Below are positions 30,773-39,642 of a stretch of DNA of 47,237 bases, in pieces (the first letter of the stretch is position 1; the number at the start of each line of letters is the position of its first letter). The translations under genes and the position numbers were made by a program. The notes under the pieces are model-generated. The model was not told where the DNA came from and searched no databases. It saw only the letters and a program-made list of their open reading frames with translations. Source of the stretch: Campylobacterota bacterium (GTDB taxonomy: Bacteria > Campylobacterota > Campylobacteria > Campylobacterales > Sulfurimonadaceae); the NCBI GenBank assembly GCA_013607635.1, contig VCAY01000008.1, positions 1-47,237 of the forward strand, read 5' to 3'.

Positions 30773-31718
30773 GATTGAGAAGATTGAAGCTGTAAAAAAA
30801 GAGGTTGCAAAGGTTGTTGTTGGTCAGCAGAAGATGATCGACTCACTTTTGATTGCCCTTTTGTGTGAGGGGCATATCTTGATAGAGGGTGTGCCGGGGC
30901 TTGCTAAGACAACTACGGTTAACGCACTTTCCAAAGCTTTGGGTCTTGATTTTAAACGGGTACAGTTTACCCCTGACCTTTTACCTTCTGATATCTTGGG
31001 TGCTGAGATCTATGATCCGCAAAACAATCAGTTTAAGATCAAAAAAGGTCCTATTTTTACCAATCTTTTACTTGCTGATGAGATCAACCGTGCACCGGCA
31101 AAAGTGCAATCTGCACTCTTAGAGGTGATGCAAGAGAAGCAAGTCACCATCGGTGATACTTCGTTTAAAATAGATCTTCCATTTTTTGTAATGGCAACAC
31201 AAAACCCTGTGGAGCAAGAGGGTGTGTATCAACTTCCTGAAGCACAACTTGATAGGTTTATGCTCAAACTTGTAGTAGGGTACAACACAAAAGAGGAGGA
31301 GCTTGAGATTGCTAAGAGAATGTCAAGCGATGATTTCGAGGAGATACAGCCTGTTTTGAACAAAGAGGATATAGAAGCGATTAAGCAGGCGATCAAAGAG
31401 GTGCATGTGGACGCTGAAGTTGAGAAGTATATGATTGAACTCATCGCTGCAACGCGTGAACCTGAAGCGTATGGACTAGAGGATATCAAAGATTATATCC
31501 AGTTTGGTGCTTCTCCTCGTGTGAGTATCGATATGTTTAAAGCGGTTAAGGCGATGGCATTTATGAGAGGTAAAGATTTTGTCTCCCCTGTAGATGTAGC
31601 GTACATCATCAAAGAGCTGATGTGTCACCGTATCGTTTTAACCTATGAAGCGGAGGCTGAGGGTATCACAACCGATGCAATTATCCAAAAAGTGCTAGAA
31701 GCTGTAGCGATTCCATAA
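30771..31718 (+). CDS. MoxR-family AAA+ ATPase
   Basis: GHILIEGVPGLAKTTTVNALSKALGLDFKRVQFTPDLLPSDILG; ATQNPVEQEGVYQLPEAQLDRFML. Confidence 0.95.
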   Translation: MIEKIEAVKKEVAKVVVGQQKMIDSLLIALLCEGHILIEGVPGLAKTTTVNALSKALGLDFKRVQFTPDLLPSDILGAEIYDPQNNQFKIKKGPIFTNLLLADEINRAPAKVQSALLEVMQEKQVTIGDTSFKIDLPFFVMATQNPVEQEGVYQLPEAQLDRFMLKLVVGYNTKEEELEIAKRMSSDDFEEIQPVLNKEDIEAIKQAIKEVHVDAEVEKYMIELIAATREPEAYGLEDIKDYIQFGASPRVSIDMFKAVKAMAFMRGKDFVSPVDVAYIIKELMCHRIVLTYEAEAEGITTDAIIQKVLEAVAIP

Positions 31719-31728
31719 GGATGAGGCT

Positions 31729-32559
31729 TTGTCAAAACTGCAAAAGATCTTAGTCAAGGCACGCCGTCAGGTTTTTAGTGAGATGGTTGGTAACAACCCT
31801 TCGATATTTCAAGGGGAGGGGTATGACTTTATCGAGCTTCGTGAGTATATGCCCGGTGATGATATCCGCCATATTGACTGGAACATCACAGCCAAGATGG
31901 GTAAACCTTACATCAAGATATTTCGCGAGGAGCGAGAGCTTAATGTTGTGATCGCCTCGATGCTCAATGGAAGCATCTATTTTGGAAGTAAAAAGTTCAA
32001 ACAAGAGGTGATTGCCGAAGTTGTGGCACAGCTGAGTTTTTCGGTGATTAAAAATGGGGATCTTTTAAGCACATATACCTTTACAGACACGATGCAGGAG
32101 CATCTCAAGCCAAGTAAACATCTCCATAGTGTAGAGAGGTCTGTGGCATCGATCCTGGATTTTGATCCTTTGCATCAAAAAGCGGACTACAACAATCTTG
32201 CACAGACTCTTTACAAGCGACTCAAACGTAAGTCACTCATCATCGTTGTGGGTGATTTTTTTGAGATACCGGACTTTAAACTTTTGGCGAAAAAACATGA
32301 GGTGCTTGCTATTATTGTGCGTGATCGTTTAGAGGAAGAACCACCTGTTATGGGGTTTGCCTCACTGGTTGATCCTGAGAGTGGAGCGGTTTTAGAGGGA
32401 GATTTTAATACAAACAGTGTCAAATTATATGCTGCAAAAGTGCATGCACACGACAGCAAGCTCTACGAAGCGTTTAAAAAACAGCAGGTTCGTTTTACAA
32501 AAGTTTACACTGACGGCAATGTAAGTGTAGCACTAAGACGATTGTTTGAGGGTAGATAA
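31729..32559 (+). CDS. DUF58 domain protein
   Basis: EGYDFIELREYMPGDDIRHIDWNITAKMGKPYIKIFREERELNV. Confidence 0.9.
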   Translation: MSKLQKILVKARRQVFSEMVGNNPSIFQGEGYDFIELREYMPGDDIRHIDWNITAKMGKPYIKIFREERELNVVIASMLNGSIYFGSKKFKQEVIAEVVAQLSFSVIKNGDLLSTYTFTDTMQEHLKPSKHLHSVERSVASILDFDPLHQKADYNNLAQTLYKRLKRKSLIIVVGDFFEIPDFKLLAKKHEVLAIIVRDRLEEEPPVMGFASLVDPESGAVLEGDFNTNSVKLYAAKVHAHDSKLYEAFKKQQVRFTKVYTDGNVSVALRRLFEGR

Positions 32560-32970
32560 ATGGAGAATATGCAACAAACTATAGATATCCCATTGCACGA
32601 TATTAAACCTCTTGTCGAGATACAGGAGTATTCACTGTACTATTTTATCGCTCTTGTCGTGCTTGGAGTGGTTGTGCTGATGGCATTGGGGTACCTGTTT
32701 TACCGTTATTTTCAAACTAAAAAACGCTACAACCAACGCAAAGAGCATAAAAAGATGATTGAACAGATCGATCTGCAAAACACCAAAAGAGCTGCTTACG
32801 ATCTTACCTATTATGGTACAACTTTTGCAGATGACTCACCAAGACATCGTAAGTATTATGATTTGATGGTGGAACATTTAGCACCATATAAATACAAAAA
32901 AAATGTAGAAGATTTTGACGATGAGACCTTGCGTCATATCGGTAACTACAAGGAGATGTTGGATGTTTGA
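32560..32970 (+). CDS. hypothetical membrane protein, DUF4381-like position
   Basis: Single TM, between DUF58 and BatA genes. Confidence 0.65.
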   Translation: MENMQQTIDIPLHDIKPLVEIQEYSLYYFIALVVLGVVVLMALGYLFYRYFQTKKRYNQRKEHKKMIEQIDLQNTKRAAYDLTYYGTTFADDSPRHRKYYDLMVEHLAPYKYKKNVEDFDDETLRHIGNYKEMLDV

Positions 32971-33892
32971 TGGGATCTATTTTGAGTTTCCAAAAATAGC
33001 ATTTGTCATCTTTTTTTACATTGCCTGTGAAACACTTTGTAAGATGCGTCTGCCATCGATCTACTTTCCACACTCAGCGCAGTTTATAGCACAAAGTATC
33101 AGTCGCTCAAAACTTCTGTTTTTACTCAAGTGGCTGGGGATTGTGATGCTGATTCTAGCTTTGATGTCGCCGGTAAAAGATGAACCGTATGAGCTAAAAC
33201 CGAAAGAGGGGTATGCAATTTCGCTCATTTTAGATGCTTCGGAATCGATGGGTCAAAGGGGGTTTGATGTGACAAACCCGGGAGCTAGTAGATTTGATGT
33301 GGTGAAAAAGATTGTGAAAGATTTTATCCAAAAACGGCAAAACGATAACCTTGCTCTAGTGGTTTTTGGGCAGTACTCGTTTATAGCTTCGCCACTGACG
33401 TACGATAAAAACATCCTTGCATCGCTTGTGATGCAGATGCATGAAACGATCGCAGGAAGATATACAGCTCTTTATGAGGGTCTGGTACAGGGGATCCGTG
33501 TGTTAAAACAAAGTAAGTCCAAAACTAAAATAGCGATCCTTTTAACAGATGGTTACTCAACGAAAGGGGTAGATAAGATACCTCTTGATGTAGCGATCGA
33601 TATGGCAAAAAAAGAGGGTGTAAAGGTGTACCCTATAGGGATCGGTGGAGCTAATGAGTATAACCGTGCTGTTTTGGCAAAGATAGCCAAAGATACAGGT
33701 GGAATGGCTTTTGGTGCTTCGAGTGCAGGGCAGTTAAAAAGCGTGTATGAGCAGATTGATAAGCTTGAAAAATCGGAGATCAAAAGTGAAACATTAAGCT
33801 ATAAAAATTATTACTATATCTATCCTTTGTTTTTGGGATTTTTATCGTTGATGTTGTATGTTTACCTTCGTAATAAGCAAGGGGGTGTGTGA
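32963..33892 (+). CDS. batA: VWA domain protein, BatA-like
   Basis: MIDAS-type motif LILDASESMGQRG, later LLTDGYSTKG; start MFDGIYFEFPK overlaps the upstream stop. Confidence 0.85.
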   Translation: MFDGIYFEFPKIAFVIFFYIACETLCKMRLPSIYFPHSAQFIAQSISRSKLLFLLKWLGIVMLILALMSPVKDEPYELKPKEGYAISLILDASESMGQRGFDVTNPGASRFDVVKKIVKDFIQKRQNDNLALVVFGQYSFIASPLTYDKNILASLVMQMHETIAGRYTALYEGLVQGIRVLKQSKSKTKIAILLTDGYSTKGVDKIPLDVAIDMAKKEGVKVYPIGIGGANEYNRAVLAKIAKDTGGMAFGASSAGQLKSVYEQIDKLEKSEIKSETLSYKNYYYIYPLFLGFLSLMLYVYLRNKQGGV

Positions 33893-35652
33893 TGGAGTTT
33901 TTACATCCGGAATTTCTCTATTTGATGCTGCCGCCGGTGTTTATCCTTTTTGTTTTGTTATTAACGCAAAAAGAGTCGCAGGCGAAATTTTTTGCCGAAG
34001 AGGTGATCCAAAAACTGCGTGTCAGTGCCAATACTCTCACACTTAAAGCGCGAAATGGACTCTTTTTTTTAATGGCTCTTCTTTTGGTGATCGCTTTAGC
34101 CGATCCTGTGATCTCAGAAGGGGAGGTTGAGGTGCAGGCAAAAAGTGCGGATATCATGATAGCGATTGATATCTCCGACTCGATGCTTGCACAAGATTTG
34201 TACCCAAATAGGCTGAAATTAGCCAAACAAAAAGCGTTGCAGTTTTTACGCGAGGAGCGTACGCAGCGTGTAGGAGTGGTTGCATTTGCCAAAAATGCCT
34301 ATATGGTGGCACCTCTTAGTTTTGATCATGCAGCTCTTGGCTTTTTGCTTGAGAATCTCGATACCGATTCGATCACAGAACAAGGAACTGATCTGCTTTC
34401 GATGCTAGAGGTGGTAAACGGTGCTTCAAAGCAAGATACACAAAAATATATACTCCTTTTAAGTGATGGTGGTGATGCGAGTGATTTTTCCCAAGAGATT
34501 GCTTATGCGAAAAAGAACAATATAACGGTGTTTATTTTGGGTGTAGCCACAAAAAAAGGTGCACCGGTGCGAAAAAGTGATGGTTCGTTTATCAAATACA
34601 AAGGGGAGATCTTGATCTCCAAACTCAATGAAAAAGTTGCTAATCTTGCCATAAAAACCGGTGGGGTGTATATTGAGGCACAAAATGGTGCACAAGATAT
34701 CAAAGCGATGATCAAAGCTATTAAAAGTCATGTGAAACAAAAAGAGATTAGATCGCAAAAGATCCATAAGTATATTCCACTGTTTTACTACCCTTTGGGG
34801 CTTGCAATGATACTGTTGCTTGTTGCTACATCATCGATGAGCAAACGAAGATCGGTGGCTGTCCCGGTGCTGCTTTTGTTGGCGATGTTACATGTAGCGC
34901 CGGCTCAAGCAGGTGTGCTTGATTTTATGGAGTTGGATAAGGCGAAAAAAGCGTATAGCAACAAAGATTATAAAACCGCTGCTAAAATTTACCAGAAGTA
35001 TGCTAAACAACTTGATAGCTCTCAAAGTTATTATAATGCTGGAAATGCATTCTATAATATGAAAAAGTATGATAATGCGATCAAGATGTATGAAAGAGTG
35101 GTTTTTAGCAATCCAGAATATAAAGCAAATAAATTAGCTAACCTAGGAAAAAGTCATGCAAAGTTAGATACAGTAGAACATTTGGAAAAAGCAAAAAAAT
35201 ATATGGAAGAGTCTTTAAAAATAAAAGATGATAAAGAGTTGCAACAAGATTTTCAAGAAGTAGTAAAGCGACTCAAAAAGAAAAAACAACAACAAAAACA
35301 AAAAAATAACAAGCAAAACAATAAAGATCAAAAAAACAAACAGCAACAAAAAGGCAAGGGTAAGCAAGATAAAAAGGATCAGAACAAACAAAATAAAGAT
35401 AAAAACGGCAAAAATAAACAGAAAAAACAACAGCAGCACAAAAAAGAGCAGCAAAAAGATGTCAAGAGAGAAAAAAAAGAGGAAAAACAGCAGCAAAGTT
35501 CTGGTGCAAGCAAGCAAAAAAAACAAGCAAAAATGAGTGATGCAGAAGAGAGAAAATGGCTTAAAAAACTGGATAAAAACCCGAGTACTTTTCTCTATCA
35601 GCTTAATCGAAATAAAAAAGTAACAGGATATGAAAATGAGAAACCTTGGTAA
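33892..35652 (+). CDS. batB: VWA (BatB-like) fused to TPR (BatC-like) with a long K/Q/N-rich segment
   Basis: IAIDISDSMLAQDLYPNRLKLAK and LLLSDGGDASDF VWA motifs; SYYNAGNAFYNMKKYDNAIKMYERVV TPR; low-complexity tail. Confidence 0.88.
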   Translation: MEFLHPEFLYLMLPPVFILFVLLLTQKESQAKFFAEEVIQKLRVSANTLTLKARNGLFFLMALLLVIALADPVISEGEVEVQAKSADIMIAIDISDSMLAQDLYPNRLKLAKQKALQFLREERTQRVGVVAFAKNAYMVAPLSFDHAALGFLLENLDTDSITEQGTDLLSMLEVVNGASKQDTQKYILLLSDGGDASDFSQEIAYAKKNNITVFILGVATKKGAPVRKSDGSFIKYKGEILISKLNEKVANLAIKTGGVYIEAQNGAQDIKAMIKAIKSHVKQKEIRSQKIHKYIPLFYYPLGLAMILLLVATSSMSKRRSVAVPVLLLLAMLHVAPAQAGVLDFMELDKAKKAYSNKDYKTAAKIYQKYAKQLDSSQSYYNAGNAFYNMKKYDNAIKMYERVVFSNPEYKANKLANLGKSHAKLDTVEHLEKAKKYMEESLKIKDDKELQQDFQEVVKRLKKKKQQQKQKNNKQNNKDQKNKQQQKGKGKQDKKDQNKQNKDKNGKNKQKKQQQHKKEQQKDVKREKKEEKQQQSSGASKQKKQAKMSDAEERKWLKKLDKNPSTFLYQLNRNKKVTGYENEKPW

Positions 35653-37069
35653 GATTTTTATAACAATCCTTATGTTGAGTTTACCCCTTTTTAGCAGTGT
35701 GAGTGCAAAACTTTCACCAAAGATTGCTTATGTCGGGGATGTAGTGACACTGTCACTAAAGATTGATGGTGAAGATATCCAAAAACCGACCTTGATCGAT
35801 GTATGTGGGCACAATATCATTGCAAGTGGATCAAGTACCAGTATCGAGATGATAGGAAGTGATTATAAAAAAACCTATACACTCAATTATCAGTTTGTAG
35901 CACAAAAAAGTTGTAGAGTTGATCCTATTGAGGTTGTGATTGATGGTAAAGTGGAAAAAACACAACCTGTGGAATTGATCGTCAAAAAGATAAGTCAAAA
36001 TGCAAATGTTGATTTTTATCTTCAATACCATACTTCCAAAAAAACACTCTATGTGGGTGAGAGTTTTGATGTGACTTTGACACTGCGACAAAAAAAAGAT
36101 GCCAATGTGGTAGATAGCAAGTTTATCCCATCTGCGTTTAAAGGGTTTTGGAAAAAGGGTGAATCAAAACCGACAAGAGAGGATGATGGTAGATATCTGA
36201 TCACAAAAGTTGTCTATACCCTTGCAGCACAAAGAGAGGGTAATCTAACCATAAAGCCAGCACAACTACAAGTTGCTTCAAGGGTCGCAAGCCGCTCTTG
36301 GAGTCCTACATTTATGCCACAGGTACAATGGAAAAGTTATTTTTCCAACAGTTTGTCATTGGATGTAAAGCCGATCCCAAATGGTGCAAACATCATAGGA
36401 GATCTAAGTATTGATGCAATAGCAGATAAAACCGTAGTGCATCCAACTGAAGCGGTGAATGTGACATTACGTATTAGCGGTAAAGGGAATTTGGAAGATA
36501 TTGAAGGGTTTAAACCCTATATTGACGGTGTAAGTGTTTTTGATGAAAAACCACAAGTAGGGCAAAACAACTGGACGCAAAAGCTTACTTTTGTAAGTGA
36601 TACAAACTTCACAATCCCATCAATGAGTTTAAAATACTTTGATACCAATATGAAGCAAGTGCGAGAAATTGCAACCAAGCCAATCGTTATTACTGTAGTA
36701 GGCTCAAAAAGCAAGCCAAAACCATTAACGATTAAAACAGCCGAGGCAACGCAACAGCAACATGCTACCCCACAAGAACAATCTTCAAATGATTTTTCCC
36801 TATTTTACGTTATTGTGGCATTTTTTGTAGGTGTTGGGATGACATTGATAATTGTGATGTTTCCAAAAAAAATCACCAAAAAAGAGAAAAAAATCAACCC
36901 AATCAAAGATGAGAAATTACTGCTCGTGAAACTGTTACCTTTTAAAGATGGTGATGGAGATGTGGGTGATATTGTCAGTCAGCTTGAGAGCAATCTCTAT
37001 GAAGGTGGGAGTGAGAAAGTTGATAAAAAACTGGTTAAAGAGTTGTTAAAACGTTACAATATCAGTTAA
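35630..37069 (+). CDS. batD: BatD-like protein
   Basis: Signal peptide, beta-rich BatD-type domains (YVGESFDVTLTLRQKKDA), C-terminal TM; last gene of the MoxR/Bat cluster. Confidence 0.82.
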   Translation: MKMRNLGKIFITILMLSLPLFSSVSAKLSPKIAYVGDVVTLSLKIDGEDIQKPTLIDVCGHNIIASGSSTSIEMIGSDYKKTYTLNYQFVAQKSCRVDPIEVVIDGKVEKTQPVELIVKKISQNANVDFYLQYHTSKKTLYVGESFDVTLTLRQKKDANVVDSKFIPSAFKGFWKKGESKPTREDDGRYLITKVVYTLAAQREGNLTIKPAQLQVASRVASRSWSPTFMPQVQWKSYFSNSLSLDVKPIPNGANIIGDLSIDAIADKTVVHPTEAVNVTLRISGKGNLEDIEGFKPYIDGVSVFDEKPQVGQNNWTQKLTFVSDTNFTIPSMSLKYFDTNMKQVREIATKPIVITVVGSKSKPKPLTIKTAEATQQQHATPQEQSSNDFSLFYVIVAFFVGVGMTLIIVMFPKKITKKEKKINPIKDEKLLLVKLLPFKDGDGDVGDIVSQLESNLYEGGSEKVDKKLVKELLKRYNIS

Positions 37070-37892
37070 AGATATCGTAAAGCTTGTTGCCATCTTGCAT
37101 CTCTTGATGCACTTTGTCCCAGTTCCCATTTTTGATGGCATCTTTGAGGTTGTCAAGTTCTGTTTCAAACAGCTCGATCGCTTCAAGGACATTTTCTTTG
37201 TTTTGTTTAAAGATATCTTCCCACATAGTTGGTGAACTTTTTGCCAAACGGCTCATAGAGCGAAAACCACCCGCTGCAAGTGCTAAAATATTATGTTTAT
37301 CCTCTTGTCTTAAAACAGTGTTGGCTAACGAGTAAGAGATAGCGTGTGGCATGTGGGAGATAAATGCTGCGTGTCTGTCATGCTCGTGAGATTTCATGAA
37401 GTATTTTTTCATCCCAAGCGATTTGAAGATCTTTTTTGCATTTTCACGTTGGATATCACCGCTGTCTTCAAGGTCGCATAGAACAACCACTTTATCTTCA
37501 TACAACCCCTCAACTGCCGCAAAAGGTCCAAAGTTTTCTGTTCCGGTCATTGGGTGAGCTGCGACAAAATTTTTACGTATCTCTTTTGGAACACAAGATA
37601 CAATTTTTTCTTTTGTACTTCCAAGGTCGATGATTGTTGTATCTTTATGAACATCTTTAAGATCTTGTAGAGCTGCGATAATACCATTGACAGGAATAGC
37701 CAAAAAGATAACATCTGCTTGTTTGACTTCATCGAGCGTTGCGATCGCATCAACAAGTTCAAGATTCATCGCATCTCGCTGATGTTGTTTGTTATGATCA
37801 TACCCTACAATATATTCAACAAAATCAAGTTTTTTTAAACTGAGTGCCAAAGAGCCACCCATAAGTCCTAGTCCAATAATTGCGATATTCAT
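37062..37892 (-). CDS. tyrA: prephenate dehydrogenase
   Basis: MNIAIIGLGLMGGSLALSLKK; AAHPMTGTENFGP; HDRHAAFISHMPHAISYSL. Confidence 0.93.
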   Translation of the reverse strand: MNIAIIGLGLMGGSLALSLKKLDFVEYIVGYDHNKQHQRDAMNLELVDAIATLDEVKQADVIFLAIPVNGIIAALQDLKDVHKDTTIIDLGSTKEKIVSCVPKEIRKNFVAAHPMTGTENFGPFAAVEGLYEDKVVVLCDLEDSGDIQRENAKKIFKSLGMKKYFMKSHEHDRHAAFISHMPHAISYSLANTVLRQEDKHNILALAAGGFRSMSRLAKSSPTMWEDIFKQNKENVLEAIELFETELDNLKDAIKNGNWDKVHQEMQDGNKLYDIFN

Positions 37893-38055
37893 CTACTTAT
37901 TCTTTGTTTTTTTAATGAATTATACTCTACTTTACTAAATAAGTAATGCGAGGCAACATTGCATCTCATGTGTGCTTTCAAAACAGAGTCGCCAAAGTGG
38001 CTTTGTTCAGAATAAAAGTTTTTGATATAATTAGCTAAAAAGGTGGGAATGTAGA

Positions 38056-38343
38056 ATGAGCATAATAAAAAGAGTGACATTTATAGCAAAAGAGGGATGT
38101 GAAGCGAAGATGAAAGGGCTTTTAAGTGCCATGGTTGTGCCAAGTAAGGCTGAAAAAGGGTGTGTGTTTTATGAGATTTTTCAGTATGAAAACAACCCGA
38201 GAAAATTTATGGCAGTAGAGGAGTGGGAAGATGAAGCAGCACTTGATGGTCATAAAGCTTCAGCACACTACGCGGTGTACAAATCAAGTTATGAGCCTTA
38301 TTGTGAGAAAAAATATACCGATGAGCTGATCGTTTTAGGATAA
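38056..38343 (+). CDS. antibiotic biosynthesis monooxygenase (ABM) domain protein, YgiN/LsrG-like
   Basis: CVFYEIFQYENNPRKFMAVEEWEDEAALDGHKASAHYAVY. Confidence 0.85.
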   Translation: MSIIKRVTFIAKEGCEAKMKGLLSAMVVPSKAEKGCVFYEIFQYENNPRKFMAVEEWEDEAALDGHKASAHYAVYKSSYEPYCEKKYTDELIVLG

Positions 38344-38346
38344 ATC

Positions 38347-39525
38347 ATGGATAATCTGTTTGATAGCAATGAAGCAAAAAAGTGTAAAAGTAGTCTTGAT
38401 CTGAGAGTTTATACTTCTAATCTTTTGGGTGCAAGTGATGAGTTGGTGCTGCATGGCGGGGGCAATACTTCTCTCAAGGGTAACATCGATGGTGTGGATG
38501 TGCTTTATGTTAAAGGCAGTGGCTGGAATTTGGCTGATATCAAAGCTGAGGGGTTTGCTCCTGTGCGCCTTGATGTGTTGCAAGAGATGGCAAAGCTAGA
38601 GCATCTCAGCGATGCGCAGATGGTTGCGCGCCAAAAAGAGGCGATGCTTAACTCTTCTGCACCTAACCCTTCTGTAGAAGCGATACTGCATGCGATCATT
38701 CCGTTTAAGTTTGTCAATCATACCCATGCCGATGCGGTGGTGACGATCTCTAACTCGGTGCGTGGCAAAGAGATTATAAAAGAGTTGTATCCAAACTTCT
38801 TGATCGTTGATTATGTGATGCCGGGCTTTGAGCTTGCGCATAAAGTGTATGAGATAACACAAGATATTGACTGGAATGAGATAGAGGGGATTGTTCTGCA
38901 CCATCACGGGATTTTTACTTTTGATGATGATGCCCAAAAATCGTACAATAAAATGATCGATGCCGTGAGTAAAGCGGAGCAGTTTTTAGATCAAAATGCT
39001 GCAGTGGAGATTGTGCATAAATACACTCACAGTGATTGTGATATTATGCGTGTGGTTAAAACGATGTCGGAGTATAAAGGGGATGAGGTGCACATCGCGA
39101 TCAATCAAACCCCACTGGCGGTTTTTTACGCAGCACAACCAAATTTAAGGGAGTTTGCGTCTCGTGGGGTACTCACACCGGAGCATATCATCCGCACCAA
39201 ACGCGTACCGCTGATTATGGAAGATACTGATCTTATTGGTGGGATTGAGCGCTATATCGAAGCGTACAAAGAGTACTTTAACAAATACGCTACTGATGAG
39301 GTGATGCTTAACCCTGCACCAAATTATATGATCATCAAAAATTTGGCAGTTGTGAGTTTTGGACGCAGTAAAGCTGAGGCTAAAATTGTGCATGATATTG
39401 TGGAGCATACAATGTTGGCAGTACTGCGAGCTGACAAGCTTGGAGGGTATCAAAGTATCAGCGAAAAAAAGAGCTTTACTATGGAGTACTGGGATTTAGA
39501 GCAGGCGAAATTAAAAAAATTATAA
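38347..39525 (+). CDS. class II aldolase/adducin family protein (COG3347/RhaD N-domain-like)
   Basis: LVLHGGGNTSLKG, VKGSGWNLADI, FVNHTHADAVVTIS and IVLHHHGIFTF metal-site motifs. Confidence 0.88.
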   Translation: MDNLFDSNEAKKCKSSLDLRVYTSNLLGASDELVLHGGGNTSLKGNIDGVDVLYVKGSGWNLADIKAEGFAPVRLDVLQEMAKLEHLSDAQMVARQKEAMLNSSAPNPSVEAILHAIIPFKFVNHTHADAVVTISNSVRGKEIIKELYPNFLIVDYVMPGFELAHKVYEITQDIDWNEIEGIVLHHHGIFTFDDDAQKSYNKMIDAVSKAEQFLDQNAAVEIVHKYTHSDCDIMRVVKTMSEYKGDEVHIAINQTPLAVFYAAQPNLREFASRGVLTPEHIIRTKRVPLIMEDTDLIGGIERYIEAYKEYFNKYATDEVMLNPAPNYMIIKNLAVVSFGRSKAEAKIVHDIVEHTMLAVLRADKLGGYQSISEKKSFTMEYWDLEQAKLKKL

Positions 39526-39533
39526 TGTTATGG

Positions 39534-39539
39534 TACAAT
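39534..39539 (+). promoter_or_regulatory. candidate extended -10 promoter upstream of the kinase
   Basis: TGGTACAAT just downstream of the aldolase stop codon. Confidence 0.45.
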
Positions 39540-39591
39540 TTCTTTGAAACAAGATTAATGCTTGAGGGTAGCTCCCTCATCTCAACACTGT

Positions 39592-39628
39592 AAGCCCTGC
39601 TTCCTTATTGGGAGTGGGGCTTTTTTTT
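39592..39628 (+). terminator. strong intrinsic terminator in the kinase leader
   Basis: AAGCCCTGCTTCC-TTATT-GGGAGTGGGGCTT, 13-bp stem (including wobbles) followed by a T-run; ends about 14 nt before the ATG at 39643. Confidence 0.85.
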
Positions 39629-39642
39629 GAGAGATTGAAAAA

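Noticed and set aside
35215-35526. 103-aa minus-strand ORF rich in Leu/Phe
   Set aside because: Antisense of the A-rich K/Q/N low-complexity tract; apparent hydrophobic protein is a composition artefact.
39540-39630. Possible 4.5S SRP RNA (AAGGAAGCAG on the minus strand)
   Set aside because: The GGAA apical loop and the preceding CAGG strand are absent; the T-run is on the plus strand, so a plus-strand leader or sRNA fits better.
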